Assembly: GCA_016928695.1 (NCBI GenBank) | Contig: JAFGKF010000242.1 | Coordinates: 1 to 32,150 of the forward strand | Source of the DNA: Candidatus Sumerlaeota bacterium | GTDB lineage: Bacteria > Sumerlaeota > Sumerlaeia > JABWBI01 | DNA length: 32,150 nt | Direction of reading: 5' to 3' | In this document: positions 16,074 through 23,511 of the stretch, piece after piece | How positions within the stretch are numbered: position 1 is the first letter of the stretch | Layout of the letters: every line of letters begins with the position of its first letter | Notes under the pieces: model-generated | What the model saw: the letters and a program-made list of their open reading frames with translations, nothing else | Told to the model about the DNA's origin: nothing | Database searches by the model: none | Program-made: the position numbers and the translations under genes

Positions 16074-16748
16074 TCACCACACCCCCGGGAGCAGCCGCCA
16101 GCGCACGCGCGCGGCGTAGTCATCATATCCCTCGAGCTCTCCGCGCAGGAAACGATCCTCGATCGCCGCACGGCGGATGAGGAGCAGTGAGAATGCAAAG
16201 GCGGGGATCGCCGCCAACCACGATCCCAGAGCCAAACCCATGAGTGGCATGGCGACAATGGCACCCGCATAGCCGGGATGACGAACAAGGCGATAGGGGC
16301 CCTCGGTGACAACGCGGTGACCCCGCTCGGTCTGGTGGCGGATCAGCGTGGAGAAGAAGAGATTGACCACCATGGCCCACTCCATGACCGCGATCCCCGC
16401 GGTGAAGAAGACGAGGGAGACGATCTGAAGCGTGAGGGGCACAGAGTCGGACCAGTGATGCTGCCCCACATCCCATCCGGCGATGAGGAGACTCCCGACC
16501 ATCAGAAGCTTGCTGGCCATGAGCGTGAAACGGTCCCTCCCCCCCGGCCCGGGACGAAAGCGCTCCATGGCCATGCCGGAGTCAGCGAAGAGGGAGGCCA
16601 CGGCAACCACGAGCGCCAGGGCGATCGACGTGGCCATGAACATCGGGATGTCCCACCGCCCCGCGGAGATCGAGAGGAAGGCGAACACGGCGGCGCCCCC
16701 GAGGAGTGAGGCGATCACGGCGAATGCGCGGAAGAGCAGCGTCTTCAC
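16074..16748 (-). CDS. Isoprenylcysteine carboxyl methyltransferase (ICMT)-like integral membrane methyltransferase
   Basis: The 224-residue protein has about five membrane helices. Its C-terminal signature is that of the ICMT/PEMT group: GHRVVTEGPYRLVRHPGYAG (about 139-158), then IEDRFLRGELEGYDDYAARV (about 195-214) ending RWRLLPGVW. These bacterial proteins methylate lipids or small molecules with SAM in the membrane; true isoprenylcysteine substrates are not expected in bacteria, so the substrate is unknown. The start is inferred to be GTG 16748, which overlaps the nfo stop as GTGA and has AAAGGG just upstream. An ATG at 16805 is in frame but would overlap nfo by 61 bases. Confidence 0.8.
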   Translation of the reverse strand: MKTLLFRAFAVIASLLGGAAVFAFLSISAGRWDIPMFMATSIALALVVAVASLFADSGMAMERFRPGPGGRDRFTLMASKLLMVGSLLIAGWDVGQHHWSDSVPLTLQIVSLVFFTAGIAVMEWAMVVNLFFSTLIRHQTERGHRVVTEGPYRLVRHPGYAGAIVAMPLMGLALGSWLAAIPAFAFSLLLIRRAAIEDRFLRGELEGYDDYAARVRWRLLPGVW

Positions 16749-17695
16749 TGTCCCTTTCTCATTCGAGCCGCCCATTGCGAATCGATCTCCTCGGGTGTTT
16801 GCCATGTCGGTCGGCGTCGCGGGGGCGCCGGTGCCCCGATCAGCCGCCTCAGCACGCGCAGGTTCTGCCGATCCTCGTGGCCGTCGTCGCGCTTGGGCGT
16901 CTCGAGGACCTTGGGAACACCTGCGAATCGGGGGGCGTTGAGCAGCGAGTGAAAGGCCCCGAGTCCCAGCTCGCCTCGACCGATGTGCTCGTGGCGATCA
17001 CGCCGCGAGCCCAGCGGCTGCTTCGAGTCGTTGAGATGGATCGCCCGGATGTGCTCGAGGCCGATCACATCATCCCAGGCATCCATGACCTCCACGTATC
17101 GCTCCGGCGTCCGGAGGTCGTGCCCCGCGGCGTGCGCGTGGCAGGTGTCGAGGCAGAATCCCACGCGCTCGGGGACGCCGATGCGGTCACGCATCTCGGC
17201 CAGCTGCTCCCAGGTGTGACCGAGGTTGGTCCCCTGCCCCGCCACGTTCTCGAGGAGCACCATCGCCCGGCAGCCCCGTGTTCGCCTGAGCACCGCTCTC
17301 ACGCTCTTGGCGATGGTGGCGATGCCGCGCCTCTCCCCCGCCCCGAGGTGCGAGCCCGGGTGCGCCACCAGGCCCGGGATGCCCAGCATCTCGCAGCGCT
17401 CGATCTCGTCGACCAGCGCTTTGATCGATCTCTCGGCGATCTCCCGGTCAATGGCCCCAGGATTGATCAGATAGGTGCAGTGGGCAATGGCGGCATCGAT
17501 TCCGCACTCACGCATCGCGGAGCGGAAAGCCCGGGCGCTCTCCTCGCTCAGGGGTCGATCCGCCCATTGGCGATTGCTCTTCGTGAATATTTGAATGGCC
17601 GAGCATCCCAGCATTCTCCCCCGGCGCGGTGCCAGCTCAACGCCTCCGGCGATGGAGACATGGGTCCCCAAGAAATCCTGTGGTGCTGGCTTCAT
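16745..17695 (-). CDS. nfo: Endonuclease IV (AP endonuclease)
   Basis: The 316-residue protein is a complete TIM-barrel endonuclease IV, which cuts abasic sites in base-excision repair using three zinc ions. Visible family motifs include LGTHVSIAGG, AIQIFTKSNRQW, LVAHPGSH (His ligand), VLLENVAGQGTNLGHT (Glu ligand), GFCLDTCHAHAAGHD (Asp and His ligands), AIHLNDSK and DRHEHIGRGELG (Asp and His ligands), then VLETPK. The C-terminus extends beyond the domain by about 40 residues rich in Arg and Pro. ATG 17695 gives the expected N-terminus shortly before GTHVSIAGG. It diverges from pepA with 91 bp between starts and is coupled downstream to the ICMT-like gene by a four-base overlap. Confidence 0.96.
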   Translation of the reverse strand: MKPAPQDFLGTHVSIAGGVELAPRRGRMLGCSAIQIFTKSNRQWADRPLSEESARAFRSAMRECGIDAAIAHCTYLINPGAIDREIAERSIKALVDEIERCEMLGIPGLVAHPGSHLGAGERRGIATIAKSVRAVLRRTRGCRAMVLLENVAGQGTNLGHTWEQLAEMRDRIGVPERVGFCLDTCHAHAAGHDLRTPERYVEVMDAWDDVIGLEHIRAIHLNDSKQPLGSRRDRHEHIGRGELGLGAFHSLLNAPRFAGVPKVLETPKRDDGHEDRQNLRVLRRLIGAPAPPRRRPTWQTPEEIDSQWAARMRKGQ

Positions 17696-17786
17696 GTTGA
17701 CACCCGACACCCTTCGCCTCTTGACTGGGCGCTCATCCGCGCGGCAGTCAATCGCCCCGCCGACACCCCCGTCAAGGAGAGCCTCG

Positions 17787-19295
17787 ATGCGCATCTCTGT
17801 CTCGAATGCCAGCCCCCTCCGGGCCAAAGTCGACAGCCACGTCTTCGCCGTCTGGAGCGAGGACATCCGCGGCCGCAAAATCGCCTCCGACGATTTGGCC
17901 AAGATCGACCGCGACACACGCGGCGCGCTGAGTGCGGCATTTGCACGGCAGCGGTTCTCCGGCAAGGCGAGCGATCAGCTGATTGCAACCGGCCCCGGAG
18001 GCCGAGAGGTGATCTTTCTGGGTGCAGGCAAGCGCCGCGATGCGAAGGCGCGAACTTGGCTCACCCTGGCCGCACGCGCCGCCAAAGCCGTCCAGGGAGT
18101 TCGCGGCAAATCGCTGACACTCTCGCCCCGGGCGGAACTGGATGAGACCCTCACACGCCTCCTCGCCGAGGGCGCCCATCTGGGGGCGTACCACTACGAT
18201 GAGATGCGCGGCAAAGGGACGAAGGCGAAAGACAAACCCGCACGCTTGGCCGCGGTGACCCTCTGCGCCTCGGGGGCTGACATCAGAGCGCTGACCGCCG
18301 CTGTGAAAAAGGGCGAGGTGATCGGCGAGGCGCTGGCGCTGGCGCGCGATCTGATCAACGGCCCGGGCAACGTGATCACACCGACCGCCCTCGCCGCGCG
18401 CGCGAAGGCCTGGTGCGAGGCGGGGGGCCTCCAGGTCGAGGTCCTGGACAAAAGGAAGCTGGAGAAGATGGGCTGCGGGGGCATTCTCGCCGTCAACCGC
18501 GGCTCGGCCGAGCCGCCCTGCATGATCGTGATGAGATATCGCCCCAGGGGCGCTGTGAAGGGCGCCTCGCTGGCCCTCGTGGGGAAAGGCGTGACGTTCG
18601 ACACGGGCGGCATCTCGCTCAAGCCCGGCGCGAAAATGCATCTCATGAAAGCCGACATGTCGGGCGCGGCGGCGGTGATCGCCGCGATGGGGGCAATCGG
18701 GCGACTGGGGCTTCCGATCAACGTGACGGGAATCGTCCCCGCGACCGACAACATGCCCGACGGCAACGCGATCAAGCCGGGCGATGTGATCACGCATCTC
18801 AATGGGAAGACGGTCGAGGTGCTCAACACCGACGCCGAGGGCCGCCTGATTCTCGCCGACGCGCTGGTCCACGCCTGCCGGGAGTTCAAACCGACACACA
18901 TGCTCGACTTCGCAACACTCACAGGCTCCTGTGTCATCGCGCTCGGAGAGCGGATGGCCGGCGTGATGGGCAACGACGATGAATTCCGCACCCGCATCTG
19001 CGCGCTGGGCGAGGAGGCGGGCGAGGATCTCTGGCCACTGCCGCTGAACGAGGACTTCACGGCCGCGATGAAGAGCGATGTGGCCGACCTGGCCAACATC
19101 AGCTCGGAGCACGGGGCCGGCGCCGAGCAGGGCGGCGCGTTTCTCCAGGAGTTCGTCGACGGCCCGAAGTGGTGCCACCTCGACATCGCCGGTCCGTTCT
19201 TCGCCTCGACCCCCTTCGGCCCCTACCGCTGCAAGGGGGGGACGGGGTTCGGAGTGCTGACCGCGCTGCAGACGGCGGAGGCTCTGGCCGAGTGA
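17787..19295 (+). CDS. pepA: Leucyl aminopeptidase, M17 family
   Basis: The 502-residue protein is a full-length cytosolic M17 aminopeptidase, a two-metal enzyme that releases N-terminal residues from peptides. The C-terminal catalytic domain shows LVGKGVTFDTGGISLKPG (about 263-280, Lys and Asp ligands), MKADMSGAAAV, VPATDNMPDGNAIKPGDV and the signature NTDAEGRLILADAL (about 347-360) holding the Asp-Glu ligands and catalytic Arg. The end has WCHLDIAGPFF and KGGTGFGVLTAL. ATG 17787 has AGGAGA six bases upstream; an in-frame extension to 17595 lacks family similarity and lies over nfo. It starts a plus-strand run with the radical SAM gene, 60 bp before that gene's likely start. Confidence 0.97.
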   Translation: MRISVSNASPLRAKVDSHVFAVWSEDIRGRKIASDDLAKIDRDTRGALSAAFARQRFSGKASDQLIATGPGGREVIFLGAGKRRDAKARTWLTLAARAAKAVQGVRGKSLTLSPRAELDETLTRLLAEGAHLGAYHYDEMRGKGTKAKDKPARLAAVTLCASGADIRALTAAVKKGEVIGEALALARDLINGPGNVITPTALAARAKAWCEAGGLQVEVLDKRKLEKMGCGGILAVNRGSAEPPCMIVMRYRPRGAVKGASLALVGKGVTFDTGGISLKPGAKMHLMKADMSGAAAVIAAMGAIGRLGLPINVTGIVPATDNMPDGNAIKPGDVITHLNGKTVEVLNTDAEGRLILADALVHACREFKPTHMLDFATLTGSCVIALGERMAGVMGNDDEFRTRICALGEEAGEDLWPLPLNEDFTAAMKSDVADLANISSEHGAGAEQGGAFLQEFVDGPKWCHLDIAGPFFASTPFGPYRCKGGTGFGVLTALQTAEALAE

Positions 19296-19355
19296 CAGGA
19301 GATCAGGCCGATCACACCTCTCCTGGGCTTGACCCATCCCCATGCCTGTGAGTTG

Positions 19356-20870
19356 ATGGGAGTTCGAGATCCCACGGGTGTTTCGAAACACGTGATCCGC
19401 GTCTCCATCATCAATCCGCCCGAGCTGAGCGGCGAGATCTACTTCAAGGAGGTCTCGCGCTGCGGGCGGAAATCCGTCGCGGGCGAGATCTGGCCCCAGA
19501 CGGGACTGGCCTACCTGGCGGCGACGCTGGAGGAGGCGGGGCACCGCGTCGACTTCGTCGACTCGATGGCCGAGGGGATCGGACTCGAAGGCCTCCGAGA
19601 GCGGATCGAGGCCTTCGATCCCCACCTGGTCGTCTTCAACACGATCACGCCGACCATCCGAAACGACTGCGAGGTGATGCGGCGCGTGCACGATCCCAAG
19701 CGCCTCTGGGGCTGCGTCGGGACGCACGCGTCGGTCCTGCCCGAGGAGACGATCCGCGAGTCGGGCTGCGACTTCACCCTGATCAACGAGGCGGAGGATT
19801 CGATCGTCGAGGTGGCCGCTGCCATCGAGCGTCACGGCGTCGAGGCGATCCGGGCGGACCCCGCGCGGTGCCTCGCGGAGGTCCAGGGCGGCATCGCCCA
19901 CCCCGACGCGAACGGCGGGATCGCCATCGCCGAGCAGCGGAGGTTCATCCGCGAGCTCGACCGGCTGCCGCTGCCTGCTCGGCACCTGATGCCGATGGAG
20001 CGCTATCGGATGCCGTTCTTCCCCGGCCAGACATTCGCCACGATCATCCCCTCGCGCGGGTGCCCCTGGACGTGCACGTACTGCCGCGCGGGTCAGGTGT
20101 ACGGCTCGGCGGTGCGGGTGAGAAAGCCCGAGAGCCTCGTCGAGGAGATGCGCCAGCTCGACGAGCACTTCGACTGCCGGGCGGTGGTCTTCATGACCGA
20201 CGGCCTCACCTTCAAGCCCGAGTGGACCGCGGAGGTGTGCGAGGCGATCATCGCGGCGGAGCTCCGCACGCGCTGGATCTGCAACTCGCGGGTGGACAAC
20301 GTGACACTGGACCTGCTGCGTCTGATGAGACGCGCGGGCTGCGAGATGGTCTCATACGGTGTCGAGTCGGGCTCGCAGGAGATCCTCGATCGCTCGCGCA
20401 AGCACATCACGCTCCAGCAGAGCCGCGACGCGATCCGATGGACGCGCGAGGCGGGTCTGACGAGCATGGCCTACTTCATCCTCGGCCTGCCGGGCGAGAC
20501 GCCCGAGACAATCGAGCAGACCATTCGATTTTCGCGGGAGATCAATCCCGACTACGTCAACTTCCACGTGGCGACGCCGTTCCCGGGCACGGAGCTCTAC
20601 GACATCGCGAAGGGCAATGGCTGGCTGATCACGGACGACTGGAGCGCGTACGAGGAGGAGGGCTCGGCCGTGATGCGGACCGAGCATCTGACGGCGGAGG
20701 ATCTGATCGCGGCGCAGCGGCGCGCGATGCGCTCGTTCTACATGCGCCCCGGGCGAATGATCAAAGAGCTCTTCAACATCCGCAGCCTGAGCGATTTCCA
20801 GGCGAAGCTCAGCGCGGGGTGGAGGGTGCTGTTTGGGAATCGGTCAAAGGCGAATGGGGCGGAGGGGTGA
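19356..20870 (+). CDS. B12-binding domain / radical SAM protein
   Basis: The protein of about 504 residues combines an N-terminal cobalamin-binding-like domain with a radical SAM core. The first part shows VSIINPPELSG, WPQTGLAYLAATLEEAGHRV and DPHLVVFNTITPTI, the usual start of B12-binding radical SAM proteins, but no canonical DxHxxG is visible, so B12 binding is uncertain. The core has the cluster motif CPWTCTYC (CxxxCxxC, first Cys at nucleotide 20061), then VVFMTDGLTF, VSYGVESGSQEILD and YFILGLPGETPETIEQT. Substrate unknown; roles in lipid, hopanoid or glycan modification are common for relatives. Starts at 19329 (TTG), 19356 (ATG) and 19392 (GTG) are all possible. It overlaps the next gene by four bases (GTGA). 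Confidence 0.88.
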   Translation: MGVRDPTGVSKHVIRVSIINPPELSGEIYFKEVSRCGRKSVAGEIWPQTGLAYLAATLEEAGHRVDFVDSMAEGIGLEGLRERIEAFDPHLVVFNTITPTIRNDCEVMRRVHDPKRLWGCVGTHASVLPEETIRESGCDFTLINEAEDSIVEVAAAIERHGVEAIRADPARCLAEVQGGIAHPDANGGIAIAEQRRFIRELDRLPLPARHLMPMERYRMPFFPGQTFATIIPSRGCPWTCTYCRAGQVYGSAVRVRKPESLVEEMRQLDEHFDCRAVVFMTDGLTFKPEWTAEVCEAIIAAELRTRWICNSRVDNVTLDLLRLMRRAGCEMVSYGVESGSQEILDRSRKHITLQQSRDAIRWTREAGLTSMAYFILGLPGETPETIEQTIRFSREINPDYVNFHVATPFPGTELYDIAKGNGWLITDDWSAYEEEGSAVMRTEHLTAEDLIAAQRRAMRSFYMRPGRMIKELFNIRSLSDFQAKLSAGWRVLFGNRSKANGAEG

Positions 20871-21310
20871 GCGAAGGCGAGCCGTCGTCCTCTTCTCAAA
20901 CCAGAGTCTCCATCAACCGAAGGGCTCTGTTTGCAATCTGTATCCTCGCGCTCGTTGTGATCGTGATCTGGGTGCCTTTCCTGATCGTCAATCTGGTGGA
21001 CCCAGACTTCCAACCCAAACCATTTGAACAGCAGGCTTGGCTCGAGAATCGTCAAGATGTCAGTGGTCGCTACAGCGACCGAATGCTGATGGTCGATGAT
21101 CTGCTGAGGCAACACGACTTCACCGGATGGACACGCGGTCAGGTCAAAGAGCTGTTGGGAACACCCGATTATCCATCGGCGGGCTCGGGATATGATTTCG
21201 CCTATGATCTCGGACCAGAGAGAGGGATGATCAGCGTGGATTATGCGCTGCTCGAATTCAGTCTCACAGATCAGGGTGCGGTTCAAGGGTGCACTGTTCG
21301 CAGTCACTGA
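20867..21310 (+). CDS. Small single-pass membrane protein with BamE/SmpA-like C-terminal segment
   Basis: The 147-residue product starts at GTG 20867, overlapping the radical SAM stop as GTGA. A short polar N-terminus (SEGEPSSSSQTRVSINRR) precedes one strong transmembrane helix (about 20-43). The soluble part contains MLMVDDLLRQHDFTGWTRGQ and VKELLGTPDYPSAGSGYDFA, then a beta-rich end (MISVDYALLEFSLTDQGAVQ). The pattern of a helix, a turn with LLGTPD, then tyrosine-rich strands resembles small SmpA/OmlA-fold proteins such as BamE. There is no lipobox Cys, so it is not a BamE lipoprotein. Codon use is slightly less GC-rich than the radical SAM gene. Function is unknown; the overlap suggests it is made with the radical SAM protein. 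Confidence 0.7.
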   Translation: MSEGEPSSSSQTRVSINRRALFAICILALVVIVIWVPFLIVNLVDPDFQPKPFEQQAWLENRQDVSGRYSDRMLMVDDLLRQHDFTGWTRGQVKELLGTPDYPSAGSGYDFAYDLGPERGMISVDYALLEFSLTDQGAVQGCTVRSH

Positions 21311-21332
21311 GGGGAGCAGTCACCTCATCCCC

Positions 21333-21409
21333 CTGTCGGGGCGCAGCACCGCTGCGCCCGCCTCTCAGGGGCCACATGGCACGGGCGCAGCGGTGCTGCG
21401 CCCCTACAG
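21333..21409. repeat. REP/BIME-like pair of inverted hairpin units between convergent genes
   Basis: A 22-base arm at 21338-21359 is repeated as a perfect reverse complement at 21383-21404, with 23 bases between. One mismatch outward, the outer four bases also pair (CTGT at 21333-21336 with ACAG at 21406-21409). Each arm is itself a hairpin: GGGCGCAGC and GCTGCGCCC around a three-base loop (ACC or GGT). Two palindromic units in opposite orientation between convergent gene ends is the layout of REP/BIME elements. It may also stop transcription from both sides. Genomic copy number is unknown. Confidence 0.8.
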
Positions 21410-21435
21410 AAATGGATTGGCAGAGATAAGCCAGC

Positions 21436-22395
21436 TCAGAACAGCATCCACACATAGATCCCGTAGGCCAGGAGGAGAAAGAATCCCTCGAGGTTCGAGA
21501 TCCGCTTGCCCTGCCAGCAGATCGCCATGAAGCCGAAGGAGAAAAGAATCATCGCGGGGATGCTGAAGTTGCGGGCCGCGGGATCGATCGGGAGGTTGAT
21601 CACCGTCGCGGTGACCCCGAGCACGAGGAAGACGTTGAAGATGTTGCTCCCGATGACGTTGCCGAGCACGAGAGCCCCCTGCCCTCTCATCACACCCACA
21701 ATGCCCGTGGCGAGCTCTGGCAGCGAGGTGCCGACCGCCAGGAGCGTGAGTCCGATGACGAGCTCGCTGACCCCGAAGCGCTGGGCGAGCTCTGTGGCGC
21801 CCTCGATCAGGAAGTGCGCCCCCAGGGGGAGCAGAATCAGGCCGAGGAGGACAAACAGGGCCTCGACGATCCGCTGCTTGCCCGTCATCTCGACCCGCGC
21901 GACCGCCGGTCCCATCGATTTCGCCCGCTCGCGTCTGATCAGCTGGATCAGATAGACGAGAAACAGGCCGAGCATGATCAGGCCGTGGATGTGATTGATG
22001 GATCCCGATGTCCAGCTCCACAGGCCGATGATCACCGCCGCGGCCAGCGCCCAGTTGAGGTCGATCCTCAGATGCAGCTCGCGGACCCTGATCCGCTTCA
22101 GAATCGCCGATAGGCCGATGATCAGCCCGATGTTGGCGATGTTGCTGCCGACGATGTTGCCCACGGCGAAGTCGGTGTGCTCGCGATAGGCGGCGATGAG
22201 ACAGACACCGAGCTCAGGCAGGGAGGTGCCGAAGGCCACCACGGTGAGGCCGACCAGGAGGGGGGAGATCCCATAGCCCTCGGCCAGTCGGCTCGACCCG
22301 CGGATGAGCGCCTCCGCCCCAAGCCAGAGGAAGACGAAGCCCACGGCGGTGAGAAACCAGGGACTGGAGAGCCAGGGGGACAACGCGTTGAACAT
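21436..22395 (-). CDS. Calcium/sodium antiporter, CaCA family (YrbG-like)
   Basis: The 319-residue integral membrane protein has about ten helices and two inverted alpha repeats. The first repeat reads VVAFGTSLPELGVCLIAAY (about 52-70) followed by VGNIVGSNIANIGLIIG; the second reads AVGTSLPELATGIVGVM (about 221-237) followed by LGNVIGSNIFNVFLVLG. The acidic residues in the GTSLPEL motifs are the cation site of Na+/Ca2+ exchangers. It is about the length of E. coli YrbG (325 residues). Its role is exchange of Na+ or K+ for Ca2+ across the inner membrane, direction and ion not certain. It lies 46 bases before the HDOD gene on the same strand and ends beside the inverted repeat pair. Confidence 0.93.
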   Translation of the reverse strand: MFNALSPWLSSPWFLTAVGFVFLWLGAEALIRGSSRLAEGYGISPLLVGLTVVAFGTSLPELGVCLIAAYREHTDFAVGNIVGSNIANIGLIIGLSAILKRIRVRELHLRIDLNWALAAAVIIGLWSWTSGSINHIHGLIMLGLFLVYLIQLIRRERAKSMGPAVARVEMTGKQRIVEALFVLLGLILLPLGAHFLIEGATELAQRFGVSELVIGLTLLAVGTSLPELATGIVGVMRGQGALVLGNVIGSNIFNVFLVLGVTATVINLPIDPAARNFSIPAMILFSFGFMAICWQGKRISNLEGFFLLLAYGIYVWMLF

Positions 22396-22461
22396 GAGCG
22401 GAGGAGTCTGCTCTGGTCACGCCGCTGGGTGCAAGAGTCAAAAGAGGCTGGGTGGAGGATC

Positions 22462-23415
22462 TCAGGTGAGGATGAGGCCGGAGAGCTTGCCCATCGCGAC
22501 GCTCAGGGCATTGGTCACCTTCTCGCGGTGCGTCGCGTTGAGACCGAGCGGGAACCACATCTCCTCGGGGATCTCCGGGGTGGTGTGGTCGTGGTTCATC
22601 CCGATGCCCGCGGCGCGGACGATCCTGTCGGAGAGATCGAGCAGGCAGCGGAGCTGCAGCTCGGTCGATCCGGCCTGCAGGTGATCGGTTGTGGCGTGGT
22701 GGTTGCCGATGGCGTCGACGAGCACAGGGGGGAAGTTCCAGTGGAGGGCGACCATCCCGCCGACAAAGGCGTGATCGACGCCGAGCACCTTGCGCTCGGC
22801 ACACTCGATCGGCCAGCCCTTCTCCTGGGCCAAACTGAGGACCCGGTCGTGCTCCTGGGGGAAGACCTCATCGATGACCAGCTGCCCGATGTCATGGAGA
22901 AGGGCGCAGATGTAGGCCCGCTCGTTGGGCTGGGAGCTGAGGCGCAGCAGGATGCGGGTGCACTGCGCGCACGCCAGTGAGTACTCCCACAGTGCCCGGC
23001 GATCGAACAGTCCGGGGCCCTGGGTGTTGAGGAATCCGCAGAGGGCGGAGCTGATCACGTGGTCGGCGATGTCGTTCTTGCCGAGCACGGCGACGGCCTG
23101 TGTCACCGTGCTGATCTCTCGGACGAAGCCGTAGTAGGCGGAGTTGGCGACGCGGAGGATCTTGGCGGTCATCGCCTGATCCATGAGAAGTGTCTCGACG
23201 ATCTGCGGGACGGTGCTGTCGGGGTCGTGGACGAGCTCCATGACCCGGTAGACCACATCGGGAAGGCTCGGCAGCCCATTGAGGGTCTTGACGATCTTGA
23301 TCAGGCTCTCCTCGCTCGGCGGCACGGCCACGTCTCCAAAGAGCTCCCCCCCGCCATCGGTGCAACTCTGCCAGAGCGAGGGGACAATGGGAAGTGGAGA
23401 ATGGGAGATCGCCAT
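22462..23415 (-). CDS. HDOD domain protein
   Basis: The 317-residue cytoplasmic protein carries one HDOD domain from about residue 38. It starts with LIKIVKTLNGLPSLPDVVYR, continues with DQAMTAKILRVANSAYYGF and AVAVLGKNDIADHVISSALC, and keeps the HD pair in YICALLHDIGQLVIDEVFP (about 164-182). A second His pair occurs at AIGNHHATTDHL. HDOD proteins act in signalling, motility and stress control, generally without proven phosphohydrolase activity. No GGDEF, EAL or receiver domain is attached. ATG 23415 is preferred over the TTG at 23433 because GAGG lies eight bases upstream. Its 5' end faces bshC, and the short space between them must hold both promoters. Confidence 0.9.
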   Translation of the reverse strand: MAISHSPLPIVPSLWQSCTDGGGELFGDVAVPPSEESLIKIVKTLNGLPSLPDVVYRVMELVHDPDSTVPQIVETLLMDQAMTAKILRVANSAYYGFVREISTVTQAVAVLGKNDIADHVISSALCGFLNTQGPGLFDRRALWEYSLACAQCTRILLRLSSQPNERAYICALLHDIGQLVIDEVFPQEHDRVLSLAQEKGWPIECAERKVLGVDHAFVGGMVALHWNFPPVLVDAIGNHHATTDHLQAGSTELQLRCLLDLSDRIVRAAGIGMNHDHTTPEIPEEMWFPLGLNATHREKVTNALSVAMGKLSGLILT

Positions 23416-23511
23416 CCCCACTGCCTCAATCAACTCATCGGCGGAGTGATGGAGCTCGTTGAGCGGTTTTTCGAGGCAGCCCTTGACATCACAGAGAGAC
23501 GTCCCTCTTTG

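Noticed and set aside
17772-20168. Very long minus-strand open frame (about 798 codons) opposite pepA and the radical SAM gene
   Set aside because: It lies antisense to two genes with clear family motifs, has biased His/Asp/Arg/Leu composition typical of antisense frames in GC-rich DNA, and shows no domain pattern.
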